A stretch of 64,000 nucleotides of DNA from Azonexus sp. Lineage in GTDB: Bacteria; Pseudomonadota; Gammaproteobacteria; Burkholderiales; Rhodocyclaceae. The notes beneath the pieces were generated by a model. It saw only the letters and a list, made by a program, of their open reading frames with translations. It was not told where the DNA came from and ran no database searches. The position numbers and the translations under genes were made by a program. Positions 17,770-26,783 of this stretch are shown here, in pieces. The stretch lies in contig JAIRKE010000074.1 in NCBI GenBank assembly GCA_031260295.1, forward strand, positions 51,967 to 115,966. Direction: 5' to 3'. Position 1 is the first letter of the stretch. Each line of letters begins with the position of its first letter.

Positions 17770-20127
17770 TCAAAACTCCTCCCATTCATCATCTTGGCCA
17801 GCCGGCAGGTGCACACCGCTCTTGGCCATCAGCGGGCTGTTGAGCCGCACCGGCTCGCGCTGCGGCAGCGGTGCCGCCCGCCGCGCCTCGGCCAACGGAC
17901 GTTCGCTGTCGATCGACAGCGAAAATACCGCTACCTCACGCTTCAGCGCATTGGCCTGCTCCTCCAAGCTTTCGGCAGCGGCCGCCGCCTGCTCGACGAG
18001 AGAGGCATTTTGCTGCGTTACCTCGTCCATCTGGCTGATGACCCTGCTAACTTGCTCGATGCCGGCGCTCTGCTCGCGGCTGGCCTCGGAAATTTCCTGC
18101 ATCAGGTTGGCCACCCGGCGGATGCTGGTAACTACCTCGTCCATGGTCCGCCCTGCCTGATCGGCCAGACGGTTACCAGTCTCGACCTTCTCCACCGAAT
18201 CGGAAATCAGAATCTTGATCTCCTTGGCCGCCGTGGCGCTGCGCTGCGCCAGGTTGCGCACCTCGGTCGCCACCACGGCGAAGCCGCGGCCCTGCTCGCC
18301 GGCCCGCGCCGCCTCAACGGCAGCATTGAGTGCCAGGATATTGGTCTGGAAAGCGATGCCGTCAATAACGCCGATAATGTCGCCGATCTTACTGCTCGAG
18401 CGGTGAATGGCACTCATCGTGTCGATCACTTGATCAACCACTTCGCCGCCACGCACCGCCACCTGCTGCGCAGCACCGGCCAATTCGCTGGCCTGGCGGG
18501 CATTTTGCGCATTTTGTTTGACGGTACCGGTGAGCTCTTCCATGCTCGACGCGGTTTCCTCCAGGCTGCTCGCCTGCTCCTCGGTGCGTCCCGATAGATC
18601 CTGGTTGCCGGCGGCAATCTCCTGGGCGGCGGCGTTGATCGCGTCGGTAGCGCTCTTGATCGCCAGAACGATCTGCTGCAGCTTATCCACCGTGATATTG
18701 GCATCGTCCTTGAGGCGGCCAAGCATGCCCTGGTAGTCGGCACCGATCTTCTGCCGCAGGTCGCCGCGCGACATGCGGGCGAGCATTGCGCCGACATCCT
18801 CGAGCGCCGCACTGCTCGCCTCGAGCAACTGGTTGATACCGGTGGACAGGTCGTGGAAGAAGCCTTGCATGCGTGACCGGTCGATGCGCTTGCTGAAGTC
18901 GCCGGCCACCGCCGCAGCAATGATCGCCGCCACTTCGCGCTCGACCTCGACTTCGGCGGTGCGGTCGCGCCATTCGACGACGGTGCCGAGACGGGCACCG
19001 GCTTCGTTGATGATCGGGCTCGCCGCCAGCACGAAATACCGGCTGCCGATGCTAATTTCGCCGCGATAGACGCTTGGCATGTGGCGCTGCTGCGCCAGCT
19101 GTGGGTGATACTGGTCGATGCTGGAACCGAGCAGGGCATCGGCACGGAAATTTGGCAGTTCGCTACGGATGTCGCTCTCGGCCTGGCGCATCATGGCGAG
19201 CAATGAGGCGTTGCAGTAAATAATGCAGCCGCCCGGATCGGCGACCATGACGTTGTTCGAGGTCACGTCGAGCGCCACCTTGATGCGCATCGTCGCATCC
19301 GCCGCCTGGCGCTCGGCCTCGGTCCGCTCCTTCAGGTCAGCCTGCATCTTGGCCAGAGCGCGCTGCAGGTCGGCGACTTCGTCGGCGCCGCGCACGTCAA
19401 TTCGGTTGTCGAGGTGACCGGCGGCGACGGCGTTGGCGATACCGATGGTTTCAGCCAGCGGACGGGTGATGCTACGCCCGAAGACGTAGGAAAAAGCTGC
19501 CACCAGCGCCGTCACCAGCAACGCCAGGGCGACCAACAGCTTGATCAAGAACTCGCTGGTCCGCTGCGCGCCGTCGAATAGTTCACGGCCGCTATCGACG
19601 TAGTAGTGGCTGAGCGCCTCGGCCGCCAGGCTGGCCTTGGCAAAAGCCGGCTGGACGACGCCGATGTAGATTTCGGCGGCTCGCCCATGGTCGCCGGCGC
19701 GCAAGGCTTCGGCAGCCAGCAACAGGCCCTCCTGGATATAGATGGCGCGGGCATGGCGGTAGGCCTCGGCCAGTTCCCCCTCCTGCTCGCCCAGCGGGCG
19801 CGCCGAAAACTGCTGCCACAGGCTGTCGATCATTTTGCGGTTGGCCTCCAGGCGCTGCATCTGCTGCTCCCTCTCGGACTCGACCACCGTCTGGCCGGCA
19901 TGGGCGCCTAGCAAGCTGGCGGCGAGCTGCAGGTTGTTCTCGGCCAGCAGCGCCTGCATGCGCAGCACCATCGCCCCCGGCTCCAGTTTGTCCATATAGA
20001 CGGCCTCGCTGGTCCGGCTCAGGTCGTGCAGATAGGTGACGGCGACAACCACCAATACGGTAAACCAGAAGGCCATGCCGATCGCCTGCCAAATCAGGCG
20101 GGTACGGATACGCAATTTGTTTAGCAT
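17770..20127 (-). CDS. Methyl-accepting chemotaxis protein with four-helix sensor, PAS domain and CheR-tether tail
   Basis: A 785-residue receptor. The first membrane helix is at about 13-33, then a helical periplasmic sensor of four-helix-bundle type, a second membrane helix around 195-215 ([20 protein letters not shown]), a HAMP domain, a PAS domain ([21 protein letters not shown]), a second HAMP-like stretch and a long coiled signalling domain with the invariant hairpin [19 protein letters not shown]. The last residues, DEWEEF, fit the NWETF-like tether for CheR and CheB. The sensed ligand is unknown. The gene overlaps cheW by seven bases and is followed directly by cheR, suggesting a dedicated pathway with the second CheA. 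Confidence 0.93.
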   Translation of the reverse strand: MLNKLRIRTRLIWQAIGMAFWFTVLVVVAVTYLHDLSRTSEAVYMDKLEPGAMVLRMQALLAENNLQLAASLLGAHAGQTVVESEREQQMQRLEANRKMIDSLWQQFSARPLGEQEGELAEAYRHARAIYIQEGLLLAAEALRAGDHGRAAEIYIGVVQPAFAKASLAAEALSHYYVDSGRELFDGAQRTSEFLIKLLVALALLVTALVAAFSYVFGRSITRPLAETIGIANAVAAGHLDNRIDVRGADEVADLQRALAKMQADLKERTEAERQAADATMRIKVALDVTSNNVMVADPGGCIIYCNASLLAMMRQAESDIRSELPNFRADALLGSSIDQYHPQLAQQRHMPSVYRGEISIGSRYFVLAASPIINEAGARLGTVVEWRDRTAEVEVEREVAAIIAAAVAGDFSKRIDRSRMQGFFHDLSTGINQLLEASSAALEDVGAMLARMSRGDLRQKIGADYQGMLGRLKDDANITVDKLQQIVLAIKSATDAINAAAQEIAAGNQDLSGRTEEQASSLEETASSMEELTGTVKQNAQNARQASELAGAAQQVAVRGGEVVDQVIDTMSAIHRSSSKIGDIIGVIDGIAFQTNILALNAAVEAARAGEQGRGFAVVATEVRNLAQRSATAAKEIKILISDSVEKVETGNRLADQAGRTMDEVVTSIRRVANLMQEISEASREQSAGIEQVSRVISQMDEVTQQNASLVEQAAAAAESLEEQANALKREVAVFSLSIDSERPLAEARRAAPLPQREPVRLNSPLMAKSGVHLPAGQDDEWEEF

Positions 20128-20651
20128 CGTGAACTCCCCTGCTCTTGGTTCGACGCCGTGGCGTCGTCGATCAATTCCATGTCGGCGCCGCTCATCAGGC
20201 GCTCAATGTCGGTAACAATCATCATCCGTCCGTCCTGGGAGGCCAGGCCGATGATGTACTGGGTATCGAAGGAACCGGAAAAATCCGGCGCCGGCCGGAT
20301 CTGTGCCCGGTTCAAGAAAATCACATCGGACACACTGTCGACCACGGCACCGACGACCCGTCCCGCGACGTTGAGGATGATCACCACGGTAAACGGCGTG
20401 TACTCGGCCTGGCCGAGGTCAAACTTGATACGCAGGTCGACCACCGGCACGATGATACCGCGCAGGTTGATAACCCCCTTGATGAACGGCGGCGCCTGGG
20501 CAATCCGTGTCGGCGGCTCGTAGCCGCGGATCTCCTGGACCTTGAGGATGTCGATCGCGTACTCCTCGCTGCCCAGCGTAAAAGTCAAGTATTCGCTGGC
20601 CACCGAATCCTCGTCCGCAACAGCCGCCTTTCCTTGCGTCCTTACTTCCAT
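20121..20651 (-). CDS. cheW: Chemotaxis coupling protein CheW
   Basis: A 176-residue adaptor linking the receptor to CheA. The CheW fold is clear ([22 protein letters not shown], then [18 protein letters not shown] and [12 protein letters not shown]). GAGGAACAAGAC precedes the ATG well. It lies between cheA and the receptor gene and overlaps the latter by seven bases, the standard arrangement. It is the only stand-alone CheW in the window; the other coupling proteins are the two CheV. Confidence 0.96.
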   Translation of the reverse strand: MEVRTQGKAAVADEDSVASEYLTFTLGSEEYAIDILKVQEIRGYEPPTRIAQAPPFIKGVINLRGIIVPVVDLRIKFDLGQAEYTPFTVVIILNVAGRVVGAVVDSVSDVIFLNRAQIRPAPDFSGSFDTQYIIGLASQDGRMMIVTDIERLMSGADMELIDDATASNQEQGSSRC

Positions 20652-20661
20652 GTCTTGTTCC

Positions 20662-22932
20662 TCATTGCAGCAGGCCCGCCGTGGTCTGCGTTTTCGCCCG
20701 GACCATAGTAGCGATCGCCGGCGCGTCGAGAATCAGCGCTACACGACCGTCGCCCATGATGGTCGCACCGGAAATGCCGGGCACCCGGCGATAGTTGGCC
20801 TCCAAGCTCTTAATCACGACCTGGTGCTGGCCGACCAGGGCATCGACGAACAGCGCCGCCTTGGCGCCGCCGGCGGCGACAACGACCATGATGCCCTGGG
20901 TCAGGTCATCCCTGGCCGAACATAAGCCGAACAACTCGTGCAATACGACTACCGGCAGGAACTCGCCGCGCGCTTCGATGACCCGGCCCTGGTTGGCCAA
21001 GGTCCGGACATCGCCGGGCTGCGGCTGCAGCGATTCGACGACATGGGACAGCGGCAGAATGTAGGTCTGGTCGCCAACCGCCACCGACATGCCGTCGAGA
21101 ATGGCCAAGGTCAGCGGTAGACGCACCGTTATCCGGGTACCGACGCCGAGCAGGGAATCGATCTCGACGCGGCCGCCGAGTTCCTGGATATTGCGCCGGA
21201 CCACGTCCATGCCGACGCCGCGCCCGGATACATCGGTCACCTGTGCGGCCGTCGACAAGCCGGCTTCGAAAATCAGGCTGAACACCTCCTGATCGCTCAT
21301 CGACTCGGCCACTACTAAGCCGCGTTCACGGGCCTTGGCCGTGATCTTGTCGCGCGGCAGACCGGCGCCATCGTCGCCCACCTCAATGACAACATTGCCC
21401 CCCTGATGCGAGGCTTTCAGCGTGATCGTACCAATCGGGTTCTTGCCGGCAGCAAGGCGCGCTTCCGGCATCTCGATGCCGTGGTCGAGGCTGTTGCGGA
21501 TCAGGTGGGTGAGCGGATCGGCAATGCGTTCGACCAGGCTCTTGTCCAGCTCGGTCGTCTCGCCCGAAATCTTCAGCTCGACCTGCTTGCCAAGCTTGGC
21601 CGACAAATCGCGGACAACGCGCGGGAAGCGCGAGAAAACGAAGGAAATCGGCAGCATGCGGATCGACATCACCACTTCCTGCAAGGCGTGGGTATTGCGT
21701 TCCAATTGCCCGAGGCCGCCGAGCAAGCACTCCGGCACTGCCTCGCCCATCTGCACCGCGGTCTGCTGCAACATCGACTGGGTGATCACCAGCTCGCCGA
21801 GCAGGTTGATCAGTTGATCGACCTTGTCGACGCTGACCCGGATCGACGAATCGGCCGCCGCTGTCGCCCGGTGCTCGGGCGTCTTGACCGGCGGCGACGG
21901 CAGAGACACGGAAAAGCCGCAACCCTCGCCCGCCTCGGCGCCAGCCGGAACCTCTCCAAGCGGCGGCACAAGCGGTGGCAAAGGCGCGAAAAAGCCATAG
22001 CCGACTTCATCCTCCTCGGTCGCCGGCGCAACGTCCGGACCATCGTCGGCATCGGTATCGGCCGATCCGCTCTCGGCACTATTGCTCGGCGGCGGTTCGA
22101 GCGCGACGAAGAAGCCATAGCCTCGGTTTTCCCCGGGCACGCCCGGTACATCGCCGAAGAAATCGAAATCCCCCCCGTCGCCCGTGGACTCGACGACAGC
22201 TTCCTCGGCCACCCGCCAAGCACCGTTCTCGGCGATGAAATCGATGGCCTCGGAAAAGGTTTCCGGTGCCGCCGTAGTCGTCAGACGCAGCCTCCAGAAA
22301 CCGACCCCCCGATCCTCGGCATCGGGATGGTTGAGTACTTCCAGTTCACCCTGGCGGCGCAGTTCAACGAGTAGCCGTTCGATGCCGTCACTATGAGCGG
22401 ACACTTCGGTCGGCACGAATTCGATGCCAAAAGCGCGCCGTCCCGAGGACGACGCAACCGCGGGCGCCACCTCGTTGGCCGCTGCGGCAGCGGCAACCGG
22501 CACCGGCCGGCGCGCCGGGGCAGTCATACCGCCGCCCGCCGGCCGAGCGTCGGACAACTGGCGCAAACGGGCACAGGCCGCCTGAACGGCTTCGCTATCG
22601 ACGCTACCGCGCCCCTGATGCGCCTCCAGCATGCTGTGCAGCAGGTCGCCGGATTCGAGAAAGGCATCGACCATCTCCGGCTGCAAGCCCAATTCGTGCT
22701 TGCGGATACGATCGAGCAAATTCTCCAAAATGTGCGTGGTCTCGGCCAGGTCGGTGAAACCGAAAGTACCGGCGCTCCCTTTGATCGAATGGACGGCCCG
22801 GAAGATGGCATTGAGTTGCTCGGCTTCCGGATTAGCGACATCCAGCTCAAGGAGCAAGGTCTCCATGGTTGCCAAGTGCTCCGCCGATTCGTCGAAGAAC
22901 ACCTGATAGAACTGGCTCATGTCGATCGGCAT
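20662..22932 (-). CDS. cheA: Chemotaxis histidine kinase CheA (second copy) with GYGFF repeats
   Basis: A 756-residue kinase that passes phosphate from H48 (FRAVHSIKGSAGTFGF) to response regulators. A probable P2 domain (about 165-250, RRAFGIEFVPTEVSAHSDGI) is followed by an acidic Pro-rich linker. The linker carries three related motifs: GYGFFVALEP (271-280), GYGFFAPLPP (311-320) and the more divergent GCGFSVSLPS (337-346). The kinase core has LTHLIRNSLDHGIE, VGDDGAGL and SGRGVGMDVV, and a CheW-like domain follows. An AGAGG site six bases before the ATG supports the start. It is flanked by cheY upstream and cheW downstream, and differs from the first CheA in size and linker, so it is not a recent duplicate. 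Confidence 0.95.
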   Translation of the reverse strand: MPIDMSQFYQVFFDESAEHLATMETLLLELDVANPEAEQLNAIFRAVHSIKGSAGTFGFTDLAETTHILENLLDRIRKHELGLQPEMVDAFLESGDLLHSMLEAHQGRGSVDSEAVQAACARLRQLSDARPAGGGMTAPARRPVPVAAAAAANEVAPAVASSSGRRAFGIEFVPTEVSAHSDGIERLLVELRRQGELEVLNHPDAEDRGVGFWRLRLTTTAAPETFSEAIDFIAENGAWRVAEEAVVESTGDGGDFDFFGDVPGVPGENRGYGFFVALEPPPSNSAESGSADTDADDGPDVAPATEEDEVGYGFFAPLPPLVPPLGEVPAGAEAGEGCGFSVSLPSPPVKTPEHRATAAADSSIRVSVDKVDQLINLLGELVITQSMLQQTAVQMGEAVPECLLGGLGQLERNTHALQEVVMSIRMLPISFVFSRFPRVVRDLSAKLGKQVELKISGETTELDKSLVERIADPLTHLIRNSLDHGIEMPEARLAAGKNPIGTITLKASHQGGNVVIEVGDDGAGLPRDKITAKARERGLVVAESMSDQEVFSLIFEAGLSTAAQVTDVSGRGVGMDVVRRNIQELGGRVEIDSLLGVGTRITVRLPLTLAILDGMSVAVGDQTYILPLSHVVESLQPQPGDVRTLANQGRVIEARGEFLPVVVLHELFGLCSARDDLTQGIMVVVAAGGAKAALFVDALVGQHQVVIKSLEANYRRVPGISGATIMGDGRVALILDAPAIATMVRAKTQTTAGLLQ

Positions 22933-23017
22933 ATCATCCTCTCAACATGGACAGAAGACTGGGGATCGGCGGGTGACAACCGGCAAACGCGCCCGACGCC
23001 GGCAGGCTGCCCGGCAC

Positions 23018-23383
23018 TCAGCCGATGACCTTGCGCACCACTTCGATCAACTTCTGCGGATCGAAGGGCTTGACCAGCCAGCCGGTGGCGCCGGCCGCGC
23101 GCCCCTGCGACTTCATCGCCTCGGACGACTCGGTGGTCAGCATCAGGATCGGCGTCGAGGCATATTGCGGCATCTCGCGCAACGACCGGATCAGGGTCAG
23201 TCCATCCATGCGCGGCATGTTCTGATCCGTCAGCACCAGATGGACATCGTGCGCCCTGGCTTTTTCCAGGCCATCCAAGCCGTCGACCGCTTCCACGACA
23301 TCGTAGCCGGCACTCTTGAGGGTAAAAGTCAGCATCTGGCGGATGGATGCGGAATCATCCACCGCGAGTACGTTTTTCGCCAT
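23018..23383 (-). CDS. cheY: Chemotaxis response regulator CheY (second copy)
   Basis: A 121-residue stand-alone receiver domain. The acidic pair is in VLAVDDSASIRQML, the phospho-acceptor in LVLTDQNMPRMDG, the switch threonine in ILMLTTESSE and the lysine in WLVKPF. The ATG at 23383 has AGGGGAAAA directly upstream; a longer open frame upstream has no receiver-like sequence. It precedes the second cheA. It differs clearly from the CheY at 12245-12640, more like the CheY found beside receptor clusters, and may act as a phosphate sink or a separate output (inference). Confidence 0.94.
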   Translation of the reverse strand: MAKNVLAVDDSASIRQMLTFTLKSAGYDVVEAVDGLDGLEKARAHDVHLVLTDQNMPRMDGLTLIRSLREMPQYASTPILMLTTESSEAMKSQGRAAGATGWLVKPFDPQKLIEVVRKVIG

Positions 23384-23441
23384 ATTTTCCCCTGTCATCA
23401 AATCGCTATTCTGCCCCGAAGCAACAGTGGCGCACCACACA

Positions 23442-24383
23442 CTAGCGGCCCGCGCCCGCCCCCCGGGTGCCCAAAGCGCCGTCGACCTCGTCGGCGCCGG
23501 CGATACCGGCCTCCGGTCCGTCTTCCTGGAGGAGAGCCAACTCCGTCTTCTGATTCAAGACAACGATGCTGATCCGTCGATTGACCGGGTTGAGCGGGTC
23601 GTTTCTGTCGAACGGCACCGTCGACGCCAAGCCGACGACGCGCAATACCTTGTTGTCCGCCAAGCCGCCAGCGATCAGCTCGCGGCGCGAGGCATTGGCC
23701 CGGTTGGTCGATAATTCCCAGTTCGAGAACCCGGCTTGGCCGCCCGCGTAAGGCGCGGCATCGGTATGGCCGGCCAGGCTGATGCGATTGCTGACGCCGT
23801 TCAGGGCCTTGCCGATCAGGCGCAGGATGTCGCGGGTGTAGGGCTTGAGTTCGGCGCCGCCGGAATCGAACATCGGCCGGTTGTTTTCGTCGACGATCTG
23901 GATACGCAAGCCTTCCGAGGTAATGTCGAGCAGCAACTGTTTCTTGAACTGTGCCAGCTCCGGGCTCTGTTCAATCAGCTTTTCGATCTCGGCCTTGAGC
24001 GCCTCCAGACGCGCCGCCTCCTGGCGTCGGAACTCGAGTTGCGCCTCCTTGGAAAACGAGGTGCTTTTCTTGACGTCGACATCGCCCTGCTTGACCTGCC
24101 CCGCCTGGCGCGTCAAGTCCTTGCCGCCCCCCTGCAGGATGCTGGTCGCGTCGCCAGCCGAGGAACCACCAGACTGGGCAATCTTGAGCGGATTCTGAAA
24201 ATAATCGGCAATGCCCTGCAAATCGCCCCGGGCCGTCGAGCCGAGCAGCCACATCAGCAGGAAGAAGGCCATCATCGCCGTCACGAAGTCGGCATAAGCA
24301 AGCTTCCAGGCGCCGCCGTGGGCACCTTCGGCCGCCGCCTTCTTGCGCTTGATGACGATGGGGCGGGTGGAGTCGTCGCTCAT
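23442..24383 (-). CDS. motB: Flagellar stator protein MotB
   Basis: A 313-residue stator subunit anchoring MotA to the cell wall. The N-terminus (IVIKRKKAAAEGAHGGAWK) and the membrane segment LAYADFVTAMMAFFLLMWLL with its proton-binding aspartate are typical. The periplasmic part contains a plug/linker region and an OmpA-like domain with LAGHTDAAPYAG and NRRISIVVL. The long tail (EDGPEAGIAGADEVDG) is of no known role. It follows motA with a 28-base gap and precedes cheY. Together with motCD this gives two stator systems. Confidence 0.95.
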   Translation of the reverse strand: MSDDSTRPIVIKRKKAAAEGAHGGAWKLAYADFVTAMMAFFLLMWLLGSTARGDLQGIADYFQNPLKIAQSGGSSAGDATSILQGGGKDLTRQAGQVKQGDVDVKKSTSFSKEAQLEFRRQEAARLEALKAEIEKLIEQSPELAQFKKQLLLDITSEGLRIQIVDENNRPMFDSGGAELKPYTRDILRLIGKALNGVSNRISLAGHTDAAPYAGGQAGFSNWELSTNRANASRRELIAGGLADNKVLRVVGLASTVPFDRNDPLNPVNRRISIVVLNQKTELALLQEDGPEAGIAGADEVDGALGTRGAGAGR

Positions 24384-24411
24384 CCGAAAGCCTTATCGCG
24401 TAGCGACAAGA

Positions 24412-25269
24412 TCACCTGCCTCTGCGCGCCTTGAGTTCATCCTCCAGCGCGCGGAAGGACGGACGGGTAGTCGAATCGAGGACCTTGCGACCGAATTCGA
24501 CGGCCACCTGCGGCGCATAGCCGGACATCGACGCCAGCAGAACCTGCTTGATGCACTTGAAGACCGTGCCTCCCTCGTGCGCCTTCTGCGCCAACAGGCC
24601 AGCCAGCGGCGAGACGAAACCATAAGAAATCAGGATACCGAGAAAGGTGCCGACCAGCGCCCCGCCAATCATCCTACCCAGAATCGCCGGCGGCTCTCCG
24701 ACCGAGCCCATGACGTTAACCACGCCCATCACCGCGACGATGATACCGAAAGCGGGCAAGGCATCGGCTGACTTGCTCATCACATGACCCGGCTCCGCGG
24801 TTTCGTGATGGTGCGTTTCCAGTTCGACATCCATCAGGCTCTCGATCTCGACTGTGTTGAGATTGCCACCGACCATCATGCGCAGGTAGTCGGTCATGAA
24901 CTCGATCACATGGTGATCGGCAACGATATTCGGGTATTTGGTAAAAATCGGACTGGCCTCGGGATTCTCGACATCCCCTTCGATTGACATCAAGCCTTCC
25001 TTGCGCACCTTGGACAGAATTTCGTATAGCAGAGCCAGCACGTCGACATAGAAGGCAGTGGTGAATTTGGACCCCTTGAGCGCCCCCGGAATGGCGGCAA
25101 GGGTCGCCTTGATGATGCGGATGTCGTTACCGCCGACGAAAGCGCCGATGGCCAGACCAACGATGGCGAGATATTCGGCGGGTACCCAGAGCGCCAGCAG
25201 GTTGCCGTGCATGGCGTAGGTTCCCAGCGACGCAGCCAGGATAATGACGTAACCGACAAGAAGAAACAT
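24412..25269 (-). CDS. motA: Flagellar stator protein MotA
   Basis: A 285-residue inner-membrane protein that forms the proton channel and torque unit with MotB. Helices at the N-terminus (LLVGYVIILAASLGTYAMHG, VGLAIGAFVGGN) and the third and fourth helices around ADALPAFGIIVAVMGVVNVMG and GRMIGGALVGTFLGILISYG match the family, as does the ELETHHHE segment before the third helix. The ATG at 25269 follows an AGGGGGC site. It leads the long minus-strand chemotaxis operon, and a candidate promoter lies just upstream in the gap shared with the divergent Nudix gene. Confidence 0.95.
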   Translation of the reverse strand: MFLLVGYVIILAASLGTYAMHGNLLALWVPAEYLAIVGLAIGAFVGGNDIRIIKATLAAIPGALKGSKFTTAFYVDVLALLYEILSKVRKEGLMSIEGDVENPEASPIFTKYPNIVADHHVIEFMTDYLRMMVGGNLNTVEIESLMDVELETHHHETAEPGHVMSKSADALPAFGIIVAVMGVVNVMGSVGEPPAILGRMIGGALVGTFLGILISYGFVSPLAGLLAQKAHEGGTVFKCIKQVLLASMSGYAPQVAVEFGRKVLDSTTRPSFRALEDELKARRGR

Positions 25270-25328
25270 GCAAAGCCCCCTGGGACGCCGACCGGCAGCC
25301 GGCGCATGCGCTTTTTTTAGCGTCCGCT

Positions 25329-25358
25329 ATTGTAGCCACAGCCCTCGCCGCTATGCAA
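25329..25358 (-). promoter_or_regulatory. Candidate sigma-70-type promoter for the motA operon
   Basis: On the minus strand TTGCAT and TACAAT are separated by 18 bases, about 60 bases before the motA ATG. No sigma-28 consensus with proper spacing was found. The call rests on sequence resemblance only. Confidence 0.35.
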
Positions 25359-25442
25359 AGGAAGAAAGCCGCCGCGCCCGCAGCGGCGGACGGTAGCGGC
25401 TTCGGTGCTAAACTGGACGCGAGCCATTCCATACTCGACATC

Positions 25443-26000
25443 GTGATCAGCTACTGCGTCCGCTGCGGAGCCGGCGTTTCATTCCTCGTCCCAGCGGGCG
25501 ACAACCTGCCACGCCATGTATGCAATGCCTGCGGCCATGTCCATTACGAAAATCCGCGCCTCGTCGTCGGCTGCGTAGCCGAGTACGAAGGGCAGATTCT
25601 GCTGTGTCGGCGTGCCATCGAGCCGCGCCGCGGCTTCTGGACCCTGCCTGCCGGCTTCATGGAAAACGGCGAGAGCACCACCGCCGCCGCCAGCCGTGAA
25701 GCCAGGGAGGAAGCTGGGGCTCACATCATCATCGACGCCCCGTTTGCGCTGATCAGCATCGCGCATATCAACCAGGTACACCTCTTCTACCGTGGCCGGC
25801 TGGCCACGCTGGAGTATTCCGTCGGCGAGGAAAGCCTGGAGGTCAAATTGTTCGCGCCGCCGGAAATTCCCTGGGCTGAACTATCCTTCCGCAGCGTCAC
25901 CCTGTGCCTGGAACGCTACTTGGCCGACCGGCGGCAAGGTCGTTACACATTCCACGAAGCGGAGTTGGCGCCGGCCCAACCGCCTAATCATCCGGGCTGA
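25443..26000 (+). CDS. Nudix hydrolase with N-terminal zinc ribbon
   Basis: A 185-residue enzyme expected to hydrolyse a nucleoside diphosphate linked to another moiety. The N-terminal zinc ribbon has cysteine pairs in YCVRCGAG and HVCNACGHVHY, as in NADH-pyrophosphatase-like Nudix proteins. The Nudix box is complete (GFMENGESTTAAASREAREE, then AGA). The GTG at 25443 was chosen because relatives begin just before the first Cys pair, giving MISYCVRCG; the frame is open further upstream to an ATG at 25353, but that part is Ala-rich and overlaps the motA promoter region. The start is not settled. It is transcribed away from motA and toward the end of the cbb3 accessory genes. Confidence 0.87.
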   Translation: MISYCVRCGAGVSFLVPAGDNLPRHVCNACGHVHYENPRLVVGCVAEYEGQILLCRRAIEPRRGFWTLPAGFMENGESTTAAASREAREEAGAHIIIDAPFALISIAHINQVHLFYRGRLATLEYSVGEESLEVKLFAPPEIPWAELSFRSVTLCLERYLADRRQGRYTFHEAELAPAQPPNHPG

Positions 26001-26040
26001 AATGCACCGGGACACCGGCCCTCAGTGCCCGGAAAAACAC

Positions 26041-26071
26041 AGCCCCCGGACGCCGGAAGCGAACGGGGGCT
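26041..26071 (-). terminator. Intrinsic terminator after the ccoG-fixH-DUF3149 genes
   Basis: AGCCCCCG pairs with CGGGGGCT across a 15-base loop. On the minus strand the stem is followed by GTGTTTTT. It lies between the convergent Nudix gene and the small membrane protein gene. Confidence 0.7.
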
Positions 26072-26091
26072 GACGCCTTGCGCCATGAGCG

Positions 26092-26232
26092 TCACTTTCC
26101 GAGCTTGCGAGACTCCTCATTGATCTTGCTCGCAACAATCTTGGCCAGCACGGCGCCGATTACCACACAGCCAACGATGACAACCAAGCTCATCAGGCCG
26201 AAATCACTCGTCAACAGCAGTTCCCAAGCCAT
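26092..26232 (-). CDS. Small single-pass membrane protein, DUF3149 type
   Basis: A 46-residue protein beginning MAWELLLTSDFGLMSLVV, with one hydrophobic helix (about 12-30) and a polar C-terminus with KINEESRKLGK. A strong Shine-Dalgarno sequence (GGGAGGTGATAC) sits directly before the ATG, so translation is very likely. Its start resembles the DUF3149 family of short membrane proteins found near cytochrome oxidase genes in betaproteobacteria; this match is from memory of the family pattern. Its position behind ccoG and fixH suggests a part in cbb3 oxidase assembly or stability, but no function is established. Confidence 0.8.
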   Translation of the reverse strand: MAWELLLTSDFGLMSLVVIVGCVVIGAVLAKIVASKINEESRKLGK

Positions 26233-26256
26233 GTATCACCTCCCTGTAACAAAAAA

Positions 26257-26778
26257 CTACTTCTCCGCTGCCGCCTGCAAGCGCAGCGGCTCCTCCGAAT
26301 CAGCCTGCCATTTGCCATGAAGCCGCCACTGTCCGGCTGGATCTTCAATCGTGACAAGCCACTTGCCCACAATGTCGGCGCTCAGCTTTCCATCGTAGAA
26401 CCCCGCCCCCTCGGCAATCATTTCCACCCTCTGATCCAGATTGGCAAGCGTCGGGTGGTCCAGGCGCAGCACGATCGCCGCCGGCAGTTCCACTTGGCTG
26501 GTGGCCGACAGCATCAGGCGCAGGTTCCGGTCGGAGCGCATCACGTCGGCGTGCAGGCCAAGCGAACGGACTTGGTGATCCCGCTGCAAACGCTGATTGA
26601 TGGCCATCCCCTCTTTGTAATAGTCGTCAGTGACCAGATCGTTAGGGCTGTTTATCGCATACCACAGCGTCACAAAGCCAGCGACGACAACGATCGCCGG
26701 CCCAGCCATCAGGAACCAGGGCCAGCGCTGCTTGTACCAGGGAGCGTCGTCGCGTTGCAGTGCCATTGAATTATTCAT
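26257..26778 (-). CDS. fixH: FixH-family protein
   Basis: A 173-residue membrane-anchored protein of the FixH/CcoH family, needed for cbb3 oxidase assembly in other bacteria. It has a membrane helix near the N-terminus (WFLMAGPAIVVVAGFVTLWY), the conserved NDLVTDDYYKEGMAINQRLQ segment and a periplasmic beta-rich domain ending GQWRLHGKWQ. Two in-frame ATGs at 26778 and 26766 are possible and neither has a strong ribosome site. The gene starts five bases after the ccoG stop, so the two are cotranscribed. Confidence 0.92.
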   Translation of the reverse strand: MNNSMALQRDDAPWYKQRWPWFLMAGPAIVVVAGFVTLWYAINSPNDLVTDDYYKEGMAINQRLQRDHQVRSLGLHADVMRSDRNLRLMLSATSQVELPAAIVLRLDHPTLANLDQRVEMIAEGAGFYDGKLSADIVGKWLVTIEDPAGQWRLHGKWQADSEEPLRLQAAAEK

Positions 26779-26783
26779 ACGGT

